DNA of 64,000 nucleotides from Dermatophagoides farinae. Its lineage: Eukaryota > Arthropoda > Arachnida > Sarcoptiformes > Pyroglyphidae. Within the stretch, counting starts at the first letter, position 1, and the number at the start of each line of letters is the position of its first letter. Below are positions 26,315 through 37,395 of this stretch, piece by piece. The DNA is taken from NCBI RefSeq assembly GCF_024713945.1, contig NC_134682.1, positions 2,108,001 to 2,172,000 of the forward strand, given 5' to 3'. The position numbers and the translations under genes are program-made. A model generated the notes under the pieces. It searched no databases. It saw only the letters and a program-made list of their open reading frames with translations, and was not told where the DNA came from.

Positions 26315-29028
26315 ATGGATGTGGCAAACAACACAGGTGAGTTGTTGTTTTTTGTTGTTTTGAACAAAAAAAAAAATTCTATAAAACCCCCGGAACAAAA
26401 ACTTGAAAAAAATAGATAGATAGATAGAAATAGGATTAACGATAAAACTATGATTGAGTATAGTAGAAGTAGAAATCTAATCGAAATTTCAATTTTTTTT
26501 TGTTTTTTAAATTTGATTTGTTCAAATCAAATGGCAAGCCGCTTTCATGCACCACCACCCCGCCCCCACGCAATGACAATTTCCGTCACATACATCATCA
26601 TATGATCTTTAAGATGCAAAAAAAAACAAATTTGTCACACACCTTGGCATATTTTTTCCCTCTTTCCCACCATTGGTTGAACATTTATGAAATGAAATGA
26701 AATTAGATTTCGATTTTTTTTTCGCTCTGTGTTCGAAAATCATCATTTCTTTCCTGTTTAAGATGTATGAATTTTTACAACAAAAATAACGGGTTAAAAT
26801 GAAAATTTTTTTTTCATTTTGAGAGACCAACCTTAACAACAACAACAACAACACTGCATAGATTCTTTAAGATTTGATAATCATGAAAAAAAAACTATTT
26901 GCTGTTCGTTTTTTCTTGTGTGATGTGATGTGATGTTTTCATTGCAAGAATCTTTTCTTTTCTTTTTCTTTTTGATATATGGTAAATATGAACACATGAG
27001 AAAAAAAAATCAGGTTACATCGTTGTTTTTGTTGTTGTTGTTTCATTTTATGTATAAAATAAATATATTCAAATACACAAACACGTTGAAATGTAACGAA
27101 CGAACGACAACATCAAATAACAAGATCTAATATTGAACAACAACAACAACAACAAAATAAGCAAATAAAATCCACTTTCAGGAATCCCAAGTGTGTGTGT
27201 GTAAAAAAATGTTTTACTTTTTTTTCGTTTATTCGTTCGTTCGTTATATATTTGCGTTGATTTGATTTACATCATCACCAACCATGATGGTTATAACACA
27301 TTTTTCTTTTCGATTATTTTTTTTTCCTCTTGCTGTCGAATGTTGGATTGTTTTTTTTTTATTCATTCATTCATTCCAAAAACACACACACCCCTACATA
27401 TGTTAGGACAATGAATAAAGCGAACAAACTATAAGGTCAAAGATATGATGAATAATGATGAATTGCAATGAATTTGAATTACATACAGGCCACCATCATA
27501 ATCACCAATTTCAAGTATTTTTGCATAATTTGTGTCAAATTTAATTCTGTAACAACAACGTTGACTATGAAAATGTTGTTGGTGATTTTTTTTTGTTGTG
27601 TGTTGAAACTTTAAATTTTTCTTTGAACGAAAAAAAAATTCTGGTTGACAACGTTGTTGTTGTTGTTGTTGTCGTTGTCGTTGTTTTATGAAGGGTCCAA
27701 AAATGACAAGTGTCTATGTCTGTAGTTATATAACATAATCGGAAATATTTTTTTATTTGCCATTATTCTTTACATTCTTAAAATAAGAATTTCAACATTT
27801 AACAATGATTAAAAGATGAATGACGATAGTGGTCGATCTGACGATGATGATACACGCATATAACATCGTCATGATAAATTGTTTTGAATGAGAAAAAGAA
27901 TTTCTGTCATCAAAAGAAAATTTGAATTTAACTCTTTTTGGCTTCTGAGAAGCCAAAAAGAACAACAACGACAACAACAACAACAACAACGAATGACAGG
28001 AAAAAACATTGAAGAAAAGTTCCATGACCCTTTTTTTTGTTTTTTTTCCAATGAAAACATGATGATGTTGTTGTTATTACATAAATGCAGCCAACAACAA
28101 CAACAACAACATTGAACATCAATTTCAAAGATGACATTGAAATGACATTAAAGAAATGTTGATTATATGGGTTTGATAATAATAATAATAATAATGAGAG
28201 AATGGAGACATGTATCAAGAAACGATCCAGAAAACAAAAATTCAACAACATGACATTGATGATGATAATAATGTAATTGAGAAAACATTGAATGAATCAG
28301 TTTGATTTTTTTTTTTCTTCATATTAAAAAAAAATCTCATGAAACACACACACACACACACACACACTGAACACTTGAAAAGCTAATTCCGGAATTAGTT
28401 TGATATATTTAAATGGAAAATTTTCACTTGTTTGTTTTTTCACTTTCTTTTATCAGTATATATTTAGAATATCAAGTAGTGAGTATAATAAAACAAGAAT
28501 CGATAGAATCGATATCGTGAATGCGGAAAAAAAGTTTTTCTTTTTTTTTCACAAATATCGAAATCTAACACACAGATAGAGCGAGAGAGAAATAGTGTGA
28601 ATACACGACGAATATAATCATTAGATTTTCTTTTCTTGGTTCTTGGCAATGAAATCGATAAATTCATGTTAGTGTTACCAATAAAGAGTGAATTATTATA
28701 ACGATGATGACAACAACAACAACAACGACAACGACGATAACGATAACGATAACGATAAACGACGATGAAAAGTTCAATATTTTTTTTTATTTTCTTCAGT
28801 TTCGATTGCCGCTCTAATATTTTCCATTTTGATTTTATTCACTTTTTTTTCCAGTTGTTGAAAAGTGTGACAACTTTTTCTTTCGTAAATTAGGTATGTC
28901 TTCTAGTGTTTTTGCACACATTTTTCCATTGCATTTTTTTTTCGATTGATTTTATTTCATCATCATTTCAGATTATAATCGTATGGATATGGATTCAGCT
29001 TTTAGATGGATTTCATTTGTTCCAAACA
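26315..29028 (+). CDS. Candidate spliced gene, first three coding exons, function unknown
   Basis: Three short segments join into one open reading frame. Exon 1 (26315-26336) begins with ATG directly after an in-frame TGA and ends at a very strong donor (ACACAG before GTGAGT). Exon 2 (28855-28893, 39 nt) has a strong acceptor (eight T then CCAG) and a GTATGT donor. Exon 3 (28972-29028, 57 nt) has acceptor CATCATTTCAG and donor GTGAGA. All three junctions are phase 1. The peptide starts MDVANNTVVEKCDNFFFRKL and continues DYNRMDMDSAFRWISFVPN. The last stretch in particular looks like real protein rather than repeat translation. I do not recognise the family. Downstream exons are not identified with confidence; a weak phase-compatible candidate lies at 32889-32927 and a terminal-exon candidate starts at 33326. 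Exons 2 and 3, only 78 nt apart, are the better supported part. Confidence 0.5.
27933..27961. repeat. Near-perfect palindrome, 14-bp arms with a 1-nt centre
   Basis: The left arm contains CTTTTTGGCTTCT and the right arm AGAAGCCAAAAAG around a single G, extended by one more T-A pair. It lies in the putative first intron of the unknown gene and is flanked by AAC/GTT repeats that also face each other. It could form a cruciform or RNA hairpin. Confidence 0.85.
28736..28759. repeat. (GATAAC)n hexanucleotide tandem repeat
   Basis: Four GATAAC/GATAAA units immediately after ACAACAACGACAACGAC-type sequence, apparently grown from the neighbouring AAC and GAC tracts. Confidence 0.8.
28855..28893 (+). 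CDS. 39-nt candidate exon (exon 2 of the unknown gene)
   Basis: Bounded by a T-rich acceptor ending CCAG and a GTATGT donor. Only one frame both stays open and joins its neighbours (phase 1 to phase 1); it reads VEKCDNFFFRKL. It is separated from the next exon by a 78-nt intron, a size seen also in the Sidestep-like gene of this window. Confidence 0.55.
   Translation: MLKSVTTFSFVN
28972..29028 (+). CDS. 57-nt candidate exon (exon 3 of the unknown gene)
   Basis: Starts after TTTCAG and ends before GTGAGA. It reads DYNRMDMDSAFRWISFVPN in the phase set by the previous exon. It contains no simple repeat, unlike the DNA on both sides. Confidence 0.55.
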
Positions 29029-29370
29029 GTGAGAATGTGTTGTTGTTGTTTTGTGGAAATAATGAATGAATGAAATGAAATGAATAAACTATTCGAATTC
29101 TAACAAAAGCGAAAGCCGATTCTTTTATATTCACTAATCGATTTTCTCTCTCACTCACACACGCTCATCATTATTATTTAGTTTCTGGAATTTTTTTTGT
29201 GTGTTTGTCTGGAAAGTTTTTTTTTCTCGGGTTTATTTTTTTGGGGTGAAGGAAAAAAAATTCCTACTTCTTATTAGATTTTTCGACTTTATGGCTTTCT
29301 TTCTTTGGATTTTTGTTTACTAATTGAATAATTAATTCGGAATTGTTTGTGTTTTTGCTGCTGCTGTTGC

Positions 29371-29401
<31 letters not shown>

Positions 29402-31687
29402 GACTTTTTGGCAAGGCCAAGATATACACATTATTATTGTAGTTATTATTTTATTCCTTGTTGTGTGTAACAACAACAACAACCAAAATGAACTTAGAGC
29501 AAAAAAAATACTTAAAAATAGTAAACGAAATATACAAAACAAGACAAGATTTATGGATAACCATAGTGTTTGTGTTGTGTTGTATTGGGTTGTTTATATT
29601 AATAACCGACAATAATAACAAAATGACAAAAAGACAAGATTTTTTTTCTAGTGTTCATGTCACGTTTTTCCATTTAAATTAATCGTTTAGAATGTGTGTA
29701 TATAACCAAAAAAAAAAAAAAAACGGATCGGTTAACAAACGGGTTTTTTTCTGGTACGTTTCCATCATCTTGATAATCATCTTTGATCATCTATCGCCCA
29801 CATTGTTTCAAATGAACCAGATATATGAATGAAAATTGATTGAAACTAATTTGTTCGTTTGTCAATTACTAATTAGCAAATAAACTCGATATTTTGTGTG
29901 TGTGTGCAGAAAAATATGGTCCAGATAACAGGTGAAATTTGAAATTTTTTTTCTGATTCCACATTTCCATCATCATGATGAAATTGTCAAAAAAAATTGC
30001 TATTTTTCTTCTCGTGCATCCAATTATTTCTTGATTTTTTTTTCGTTCACTTTTCAATGTTTTTTTCCTTTGTTCAACATCTTTGTAAAACATGACGACA
30101 TGAAATGGAAAAATTAAATTGATCTTGATAAATTGATTTCGGTGCTTGTGAAAAATTTTTTTCCTCAACATCCTAATGATTGTTGATGATGCAGTGGGGT
30201 TGATGATAAATTTTTCTGACTTTTTCAAAAAGAAAACAAAAAACAAAAACAAATCGACGATCCATTTAACCATTAAGATGATTCTTTCATCCATTTTAAC
30301 AGGCTAAAATGGATGGATTCTATTCACTGGAAAGTAGTCTGATTCTGGTTTTGAATTGAATTTCTTAAATTTTTTTTTTCTTGTTCATGAGATATATTGG
30401 CAAGCAATATGAGAAGTAAAAATTGTTTGATGCCAATCAAACAATTACCACCATAACCACCATCACCACTACCAGCCATTGTCATCATTGAAAATGTTTT
30501 ATTTTTTTCTGGTTTGAAAATGAAAATGAAAATGAAAACAACAGAGCACAGCAGCGGCAGCAAAAAATCATTTAAAATGTCATCCATAATCTTTTATTTT
30601 TTTATTTTTTTTTTTTTTTTTGTTGCACAGAATGGTAACGCCTGAATAGGTTTTTGTTCTCGGTTGAAATGAATTTTTTTTTTTTTTTTTTTTTGGTTGG
30701 AAAAAATTGGTCTACTTTTGATTTTTTTTTCTGTTTGTTCAAATTCAATGATGACAATGACAATGACAACCATATATAATGTTTGATGATCCAGAAATTG
30801 GAAAAAAATGGTGATGATGATGATACAATGTTTGAAATTTCTTTTGAAAATATTGGGAGTAAAAAAAATCCAAAGTTTTTCTGGTGATTGGATAGGTTTT
30901 AACGATGATGATGATGATGATATTGTGTCGATGACATTCATATCAGTTGATAAGTTGTGTTTGTTATTCGAATCAAATGTTTTCAAGCTTTGAATTTCTG
31001 TTGAAGTAAAATAAATGTCTGTGTGTGGCCACAATCCAAAAAAAAAAAAAAAAAATCCAGATATATGAACCATAGAATCATCGGTGATTTTTTTCCCTAC
31101 TGCTGTTGTTGATTTCCAATGAAAACCCCAAAACAATGATGGAGATAACCATCGTCATCATCATCTATTATCCATTATCTGCCACTAATTTAATCTAATT
31201 TCAAATTAAACACGCACACACACACGCTTAAAACCATCATCTAGGATGATGATGATGATCATCATCATTTTTTTCTCCATAAGATTCGCATGAATGCATC
31301 ATGGATTTTTTCTGTTCCCATCAAAAAAAAAAAAAAAAAAAAAAACAAACAAACAGAATTCTCTTTGTTACTCTCACATACTTCCGGTTCTTTGGTTCCC
31401 CTTTTTTTCCATAATTTAATCACAGATTTGCTAAAATCTAACAAAGAAAAAACAAAAAAGAATTTTTTTCTTTCTCAAGAATAAAGTTCCGTGATAAACA
31501 CAGCAACAGCAACAGCAGCAACACATTTTTCGTTCATTATCATCGTCATTAATTTTCATTTTGGAACGAAAAAAAAAATAAAAAACAAACAAAAAAAATT
31601 TCCAGTTTTTTAAATGGCAATTCAGGATGTGTTGTTGTTGTTGTCGTTGTTGATGCAAGTGTTTATTGCTGCCACCCCCATAAACAT

Positions 31688-31709
31688 CGATCGATTAAAT
31701 GATCGATCG
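31688..31709. repeat. GATC-rich inverted repeat, 8-bp arms
   Basis: CGATCGAT and ATCGATCG flank a 6-bp spacer (TAAATG). A second, longer GATC-centred palindrome lies about 150 bp downstream. Confidence 0.8.
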
Positions 31710-31859
31710 TAAAAAAACCGAGCATCGACCATCACCATCATCATCATTTTTCTGGTCACCCGGATTTTTCTCAAATTTTTTTTTCCCGCATTCTAAATAA
31801 TGATTATGATGATGACATTTAAATAGCTCAACACCTTTTCAAATGAAACATTCAAATCG

Positions 31860-31881
31860 ATTCGATTCGATCGAATCGAAT
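31860..31881. repeat. Perfect 22-bp palindrome
   Basis: Two 11-bp arms (ATTCGATTCGA and TCGAATCGAAT) with no spacer, centred on GATC. It arises from a TTCGA pentamer repeated in both orientations. Confidence 0.85.
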
Positions 31882-33863
31882 AAAAATCAAATCGTAAAAT
31901 TTTTTTTTCCATTTCTTATGCGTCCGCTATAAACGATGATGATGATAATGATCATCCATTTATAGCCGCCTTTTTTTGATGATGCTAGCCGTTTCACACA
32001 CACACACACACCGAAAATATTTTCGGAATTTGTTTTTTTCCCCAGAATTTATTCGATATGTTTTCAATGATTTAATGTTTTATGATGTGATAATGTGTTT
32101 TTATTATTGTAGTTGTTTAGTGAATGGAAATCAAAAATGATCATAATCTTGTCATTCATTTGTGTGTGTGTGTGATGTTCAATTTCCGATTCTTTATTTA
32201 TAGAAAAAAAATCAAATTTTCATATTATGGTGCTTAACACATGATGATGATGATGATGGAATGTTTATTTACTTGCTCCATAATGATGATGATGATGATG
32301 ATGATAATATTTCCCGATACTGTTCATCATCATTATTCTTTAAAAAAGAAAATCATAAATGATAATCGACCATTGATCGATATTCAAGTAGTTTGATCGG
32401 TTTTTTTTCATTTTTTTTTCATCAACTTTATAGTCCACAATATATACTCATTGATGAGCTATTGATAATAATGTTATTGTACAAGTTTGGTGATTTATTC
32501 AAACAGATTTACCGTTTTTTTTGTTGTTGTTGTTGCTATACAAATACACCTGTCTTATTTTGGTATATGTGTTGTCCTGTCATTGAAATTCATATTTTTT
32601 TCCACTGATGATGATGATGATGATTGACCATCAAAGCAGAAATTGTAAAACAAAAAGGATAAAAAAAAACCAAACTACCATCATTGTCATCATCATCAAG
32701 GGACATTAATTTTTTTACATTAACGACAACGATGATAACAATTATTTTGGAAACAAAACAACAAACCATCATCATCATCATCATCATAAATGATGCTGTT
32801 GTGGCTGTTTTTCCTCGTTGTAGTTAATGTTTTTCAATAGAAAATTTCTGTTCTGTTATTTTGATGATAAGTGAATATGAATATATAGGTAATCTTGCAA
32901 CAACAACAAAAAAAAACTTATTCCCAGGTAAATATGATGATGATGATGAGAAAAGTTTTTTTTTGAACACAATTTTCCTGGTATTTTTATATCCGAGTTA
33001 TTTCCGGTTAATGGAGAATAACAAACAAACGAAAAAAACAAAAAAAAATTCTCCTGGTTTTTTTTCGTCTTCCTTCTTCATCCAGATATTCTGATGATTG
33101 ATTGAGATGAAGAATATTAAATAAAAAAAAACCAACCAAACAAAACAAAAACATTCATTTTGGCGTCATATAAGAATCGAGGTTATTTTTTTTTTCATTC
33201 GAGAAAATTCATTTTTTTTCTGGCCTTTGGCCAATGATGGCATTAATTGAAATTCTTGAATCATTCAATGGAATTTTTTCATGTCAATTTTTTTTCTATA
33301 GTTTTTGTTTTGTTTCTTGTTACAGTGAAAATACAAAACAACAACAACAACAACAAAAAAAAACGATTGACCTAAATAATTTGGCCGGATATCTCTCTGA
33401 ATTCAATATAGAAAATTATTATCATTCGATTTATTAAGATCAAGTGACAATAATAATAATAAGTAAAAAAGTAGCCATAAATGATGATATCCTCAAGGTT
33501 TTTTTTTTCTCGCAAACGAACAATGATCATGATGATCAAAAAAATTGATGATAAGAATTTTGGCCAAAAGCTATGATTGTGATGATATAAAAAAAACTGA
33601 ATAGTTCTTGAGACAAAAAAAAAACACAAGAATTGATCATCATCATTCATGGTTGTTTATAGAATTTGTTGTTTTTTTTTTGGATAACACATTTCTTAAG
33701 TGTGTGTATGTGTATGTGACATTTACGAGATTTAAATGTCACCATTTCTTTTTTTTATTCCAGCCCCATATTACTACTGATTAGAATCGTAGATTTCAAT
33801 ATTTTTTTTCGTTACTTGCTCAAAAAAAAATTCATATTTTTCTCTCTCGCCTGTTATTATGGC

Positions 33864-33867
<4 letters not shown>

Positions 33868-33910
<43 letters not shown>
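33868..33910. repeat. (GT)n microsatellite
   Basis: A 43-bp uninterrupted TG/GT run, the longest dinucleotide GT tract in the window, followed by several shorter GT tracts up to about 34140. It lies next to the 3' side of the retroelement fragment. Confidence 0.9.
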
Positions 33911-33914
<4 letters not shown>

Positions 33915-34165
33915 GATGTGTGTGTGTGTGTGTCGCCTGTGTGTAATAAAGTGTGTGATGTGTGTGTGTGTGCTGAATCCTAATTCAAGAGATGTCAAAT
34001 CGTGTAAGATGTGTAATAATAACAAACAAAGAAAAGAATGAAACGATAGTAATAAAAATATAACAATGTGTGTGTCCTATGTTGGGTGTGTGTTTGTGCC
34101 TGGGTGTGTGTGTGTGTGTGATTTGTGTCCTATGTGTGTGTGAAGGATTATATGTTCGTGGTGAT

Positions 34166-34498
34166 TCATGTTGAAGAACAAACGAAATCCACCAAAAAAT
34201 CATTGATTTTTTTGATGTCCAATAGGTCATTCGGTTGGATATTGTGTTTGATCATTAGTAGATGCCTCTCTCGGGCCCACCCGTCACAATATTGAATTAC
34301 GTGTTCCATGGTTTGAGATGAGTGACCATCACATGGGCATTTGTCATCGTTTGCTATTTTAAATCGGTGTAGATAGTGTTTCGTCGGTCCATGGCCGGTC
34401 AGGAATTGGGTGATTTGTTTGGTGGATTTTATCTTTTGGTCGAATTCTTTGATGAACAGTGTTTGGCAATAATCGTCCACACACCATACACCAAATAT
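34166..34498 (-). mobile_element. LINE (non-LTR retrotransposon) fragment, C-terminal end of the ORF2-like protein
   Basis: The minus-strand frame, open for about 110 codons, matches the C-terminal region of Jockey/R1-type non-LTR element polyproteins downstream of the reverse transcriptase and RNase H domains. It has the Gly-His-Gly-Pro...Tyr-Leu-His-Arg-Phe pattern (FLTGHGPTKHYLHRF), then a Cys-Pro-Cys...His...Cys cluster (KCPCDGHSSQTMEHVIQYC) typical of the CCHC motif at the end of such proteins, and a Trp-Ala-Arg-Glu-Arg segment. Upstream it is cut by a stop codon within a few codons (TGA at 34499-34501) and no reverse-transcriptase sequence follows, so this is a 5'-truncated, presumably dead copy. 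5' truncation is the usual outcome of LINE insertion. The family assignment comes from motif memory. Confidence 0.75.
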
Positions 34499-37364
34499 TC
34501 ATTTTAGCATTTTTTCTCGTGAATTCTCGCTACTGATAATGATGATTATGAGCATCGTTTTTTTTGTTGTTGTTGCACAGAACCAGAACTGAAAAAATGA
34601 AATGAAATAAAACTTGAAATAACCTCAGTTAACTATCATAAATGATGATGATGATGATTATGATTATTACGATGATGATGATGATGATGAATTCAAGTGC
34701 CAAATGTGAATAAATGAATGAATGAATGAATGAATAAATGAGAAATGAAAAACACACACGATTGACCGGGTAAATTTGCATATTTTTCTATGATATGAAT
34801 TTTGCCAAGATGACAGATATACGACGACGACGACGACGACGAACGATGAACAGAGAGAAGAATCACATAAAACATAAGTCAAAAATATTAATGAATATAA
34901 AATTCTGGATACTTTGCATATGGAAACAAAAATAAACTTGAAATATGAAAATTCCATACTTTATGATTTTTCTTTTCCTCATCATCTCTCTTTCGATGAT
35001 GATAATGATGATAATTGAATCTTTTTTTTGTTGTTGTTGCTGTGACTATGTGTGTATGTCAATTGCATACGGCGTCCATAAAAATATCACCAGTGTTTTA
35101 TTCATTCAGTCTTTTTATTTCTAGATTCTTAGATTTTTTTTTTTTTGAAGAATAAATGTTTTTCTTTGATGAAATTTGAGATATCCAAAATGGAAAGAAT
35201 TTCGAAAATTCCCAGAATGAATCAGTGTGGAGAAGACAAAAAAAAATTGTGACAAAGAAAAATTCATATGTGATATGATGATAATTATAATTATTTGAAT
35301 TTCTTTTTTTTTCTACAAGACAACCAAAAAAAAAACCATTAGTATTTATTTACATCATCGTTTACTTCCGTTTGTCATTTTTGTTTTTTTTTTGTTTTGT
35401 TTTGTTTTAGAATAAATGTTTATATGTTGATGATGATGATGATGATGATGATGATTCATACCCTTAAATCACACTGTCTTTTTTTTGTAATTCCTTTCAT
35501 TTCTAATCATAGAAATTCAATAGAATTTCTCATGATTATATTCTTTGTTAGTCATCATATAAAGTCGTGGATTTGTTCATTTTTTTCTCTGTTTGTTTGT
35601 TTGTTTCTGTATTGATGATAATGATGATGTTCATATCACATGTTCATATCATTCATACATGAAAAACACACACACACATATCCATTCATATTCGACAATA
35701 GAACAGAATTTGAATGAAAAAAAAACAGAATGATGATGATAAAAAAAAGGAGAGAGAGAGAGTGAATGAAAATATGTAAATGTGATGCATCATCATCATC
35801 ATCATACCATGAACATAACAACATAAAACATCGAGTGCTGCTGCTGCTGATGATGATGATGATTATGACAGAATAACAAAAAAAAAATAGATGGTGATGA
35901 GATGCAAATATAAAAAATAATAAAAAAAATATGAAAGATGAATATTGGTGAATTCAAAGGCCATCACAATGATGATGATGATGATGATGATGTCGAAAAG
36001 ATCCGGTATAAAGAATAAAAATTCTGAATTCTAATTCTACTGATGTCGATGCTGCTACTTATCATTGTAAGCTGTATATGAATGTATCAACATCATATTT
36101 TTGCAAGAATTTTGCTGATGAATTACAGTAGTAGTTTCATAGCAACATTGAATAATAATAGGAGAAAGAAAAAAAAACTTTATAACAAAAACATAACTTT
36201 TTTGTTTCTTATGAACGAAAAGAGATTTCGAATTGAATAAGAATGGATGAATGAATGATAAAATTTATCCAAGAATAAATGTTTGTGGCTATAGTGTGTA
36301 TGACAGGAATTGTCATGATGGAAATTGTTGTTTTTTCTTTTATTCTTGTTCCATCATCATCACAATCATCACCACCAGTTGACAAAAAAAAATTGAAATG
36401 AAATGTTTTCCGAGATTCTTACAATTCATTCTTATGAAACGCGTGTATATCATTTTTTTTTATTGCCCACACAAAAATGACGTGACCGATTTTGTTTTTG
36501 TTTTTGTTTTCCGTTTCTGTTGTTTCCAATGAATATATACATGATTCTTTGTTCGTTGGAACATGTTTTCGATTTTTTTTCTTTTCTTTTTCTCCAACAA
36601 CATTGTAACGACAGAATCTTTTTTTTCTGTTTTGTTTTTTTGTTTCAAGAATCGTAAATTCTTATGTGAATTTTTTTTTTCTTCGAATAACATTTCATTG
36701 ACGAAACGAAACAAACAAACAAAAAAACACAAATGTCAGTATAATTTTTCTACATTTCTTTCAAATGTGTTCATTGTTTTGTTTTTATTTTTAGCTACTT
36801 TTTTTCTGTTTGTTGGCGTTAGAAACAAAAATTCTTGTCATTGATAAGATTTTAAAATTTTTTGGAACTAAAGAAAAAAAGGCGACGATCTTTTTTTCGG
36901 TTCAATGCAACAACAACGACGACAACAACAATGATTTACATAATGTTTTTGTTTCAAGTTTCATGCAGAATTGTCATGAAAAAGTCTTGTTTTTATTTGT
37001 TGTGAAAATTAAATTCAATTGTTCAGAATTTAATCATCAAATATAGCAACTATTTTGAGCATCATCATCTCTGTGATGTCGATATAGCCATCGCAATCGT
37101 TTTTTTTATCATTCATTTGACTTCATAATGTGTTTTACATCAAAAAAAATTTTTTCTGGTTCAATTATTTTTTCCATCATAAAAACTGAGTTTTTTTCAC
37201 GACACTTATCTCTTTTTTTTTTTGGTTTTTCCCATGTGATGCTAAACACGCACACACCGAGAGAGAATTCTTGATCACACGAACCATGGTCTGATGAAAA
37301 AAATATGATGATGAAAATGAATTTTAATTGAAAAAATGAAAAAAAATTCCAAAATTCATCATCC

Positions 37365-37395
<31 letters not shown>

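Larger units (their letters stand above)
29029..34165. other. Non-coding, repeat-rich; possible introns
   Basis: Mostly CAT/GAT, GTT/AAC and GT/AC tracts with A/T runs. No complete gene is supported. It may contain further exons of the unknown gene that starts at 26315. A 64-codon open frame with one hydrophobic segment (29488-29682) and a good acceptor followed by an open frame (33326-33437) are treated as findings. Confidence 0.5.

Noticed and set aside
29869..30294. 141-codon minus-strand open frame
   Set aside because: Lys/Phe/Ile-rich with no motif and crossing GT and A/T runs; no supporting splice sites or family resemblance.
30594..31136. 180-codon minus-strand open frame
   Set aside because: Composed of translated A/T runs and CAT repeats (poly-Phe, Lys-rich end, Ser run); no domain, no splice context.
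32889..32927. 39-nt exon-like segment, phase-compatible with the exon ending at 29028
   Set aside because: Weak acceptor without pyrimidine tract, and the peptide comes from a CAA/poly-A repeat.
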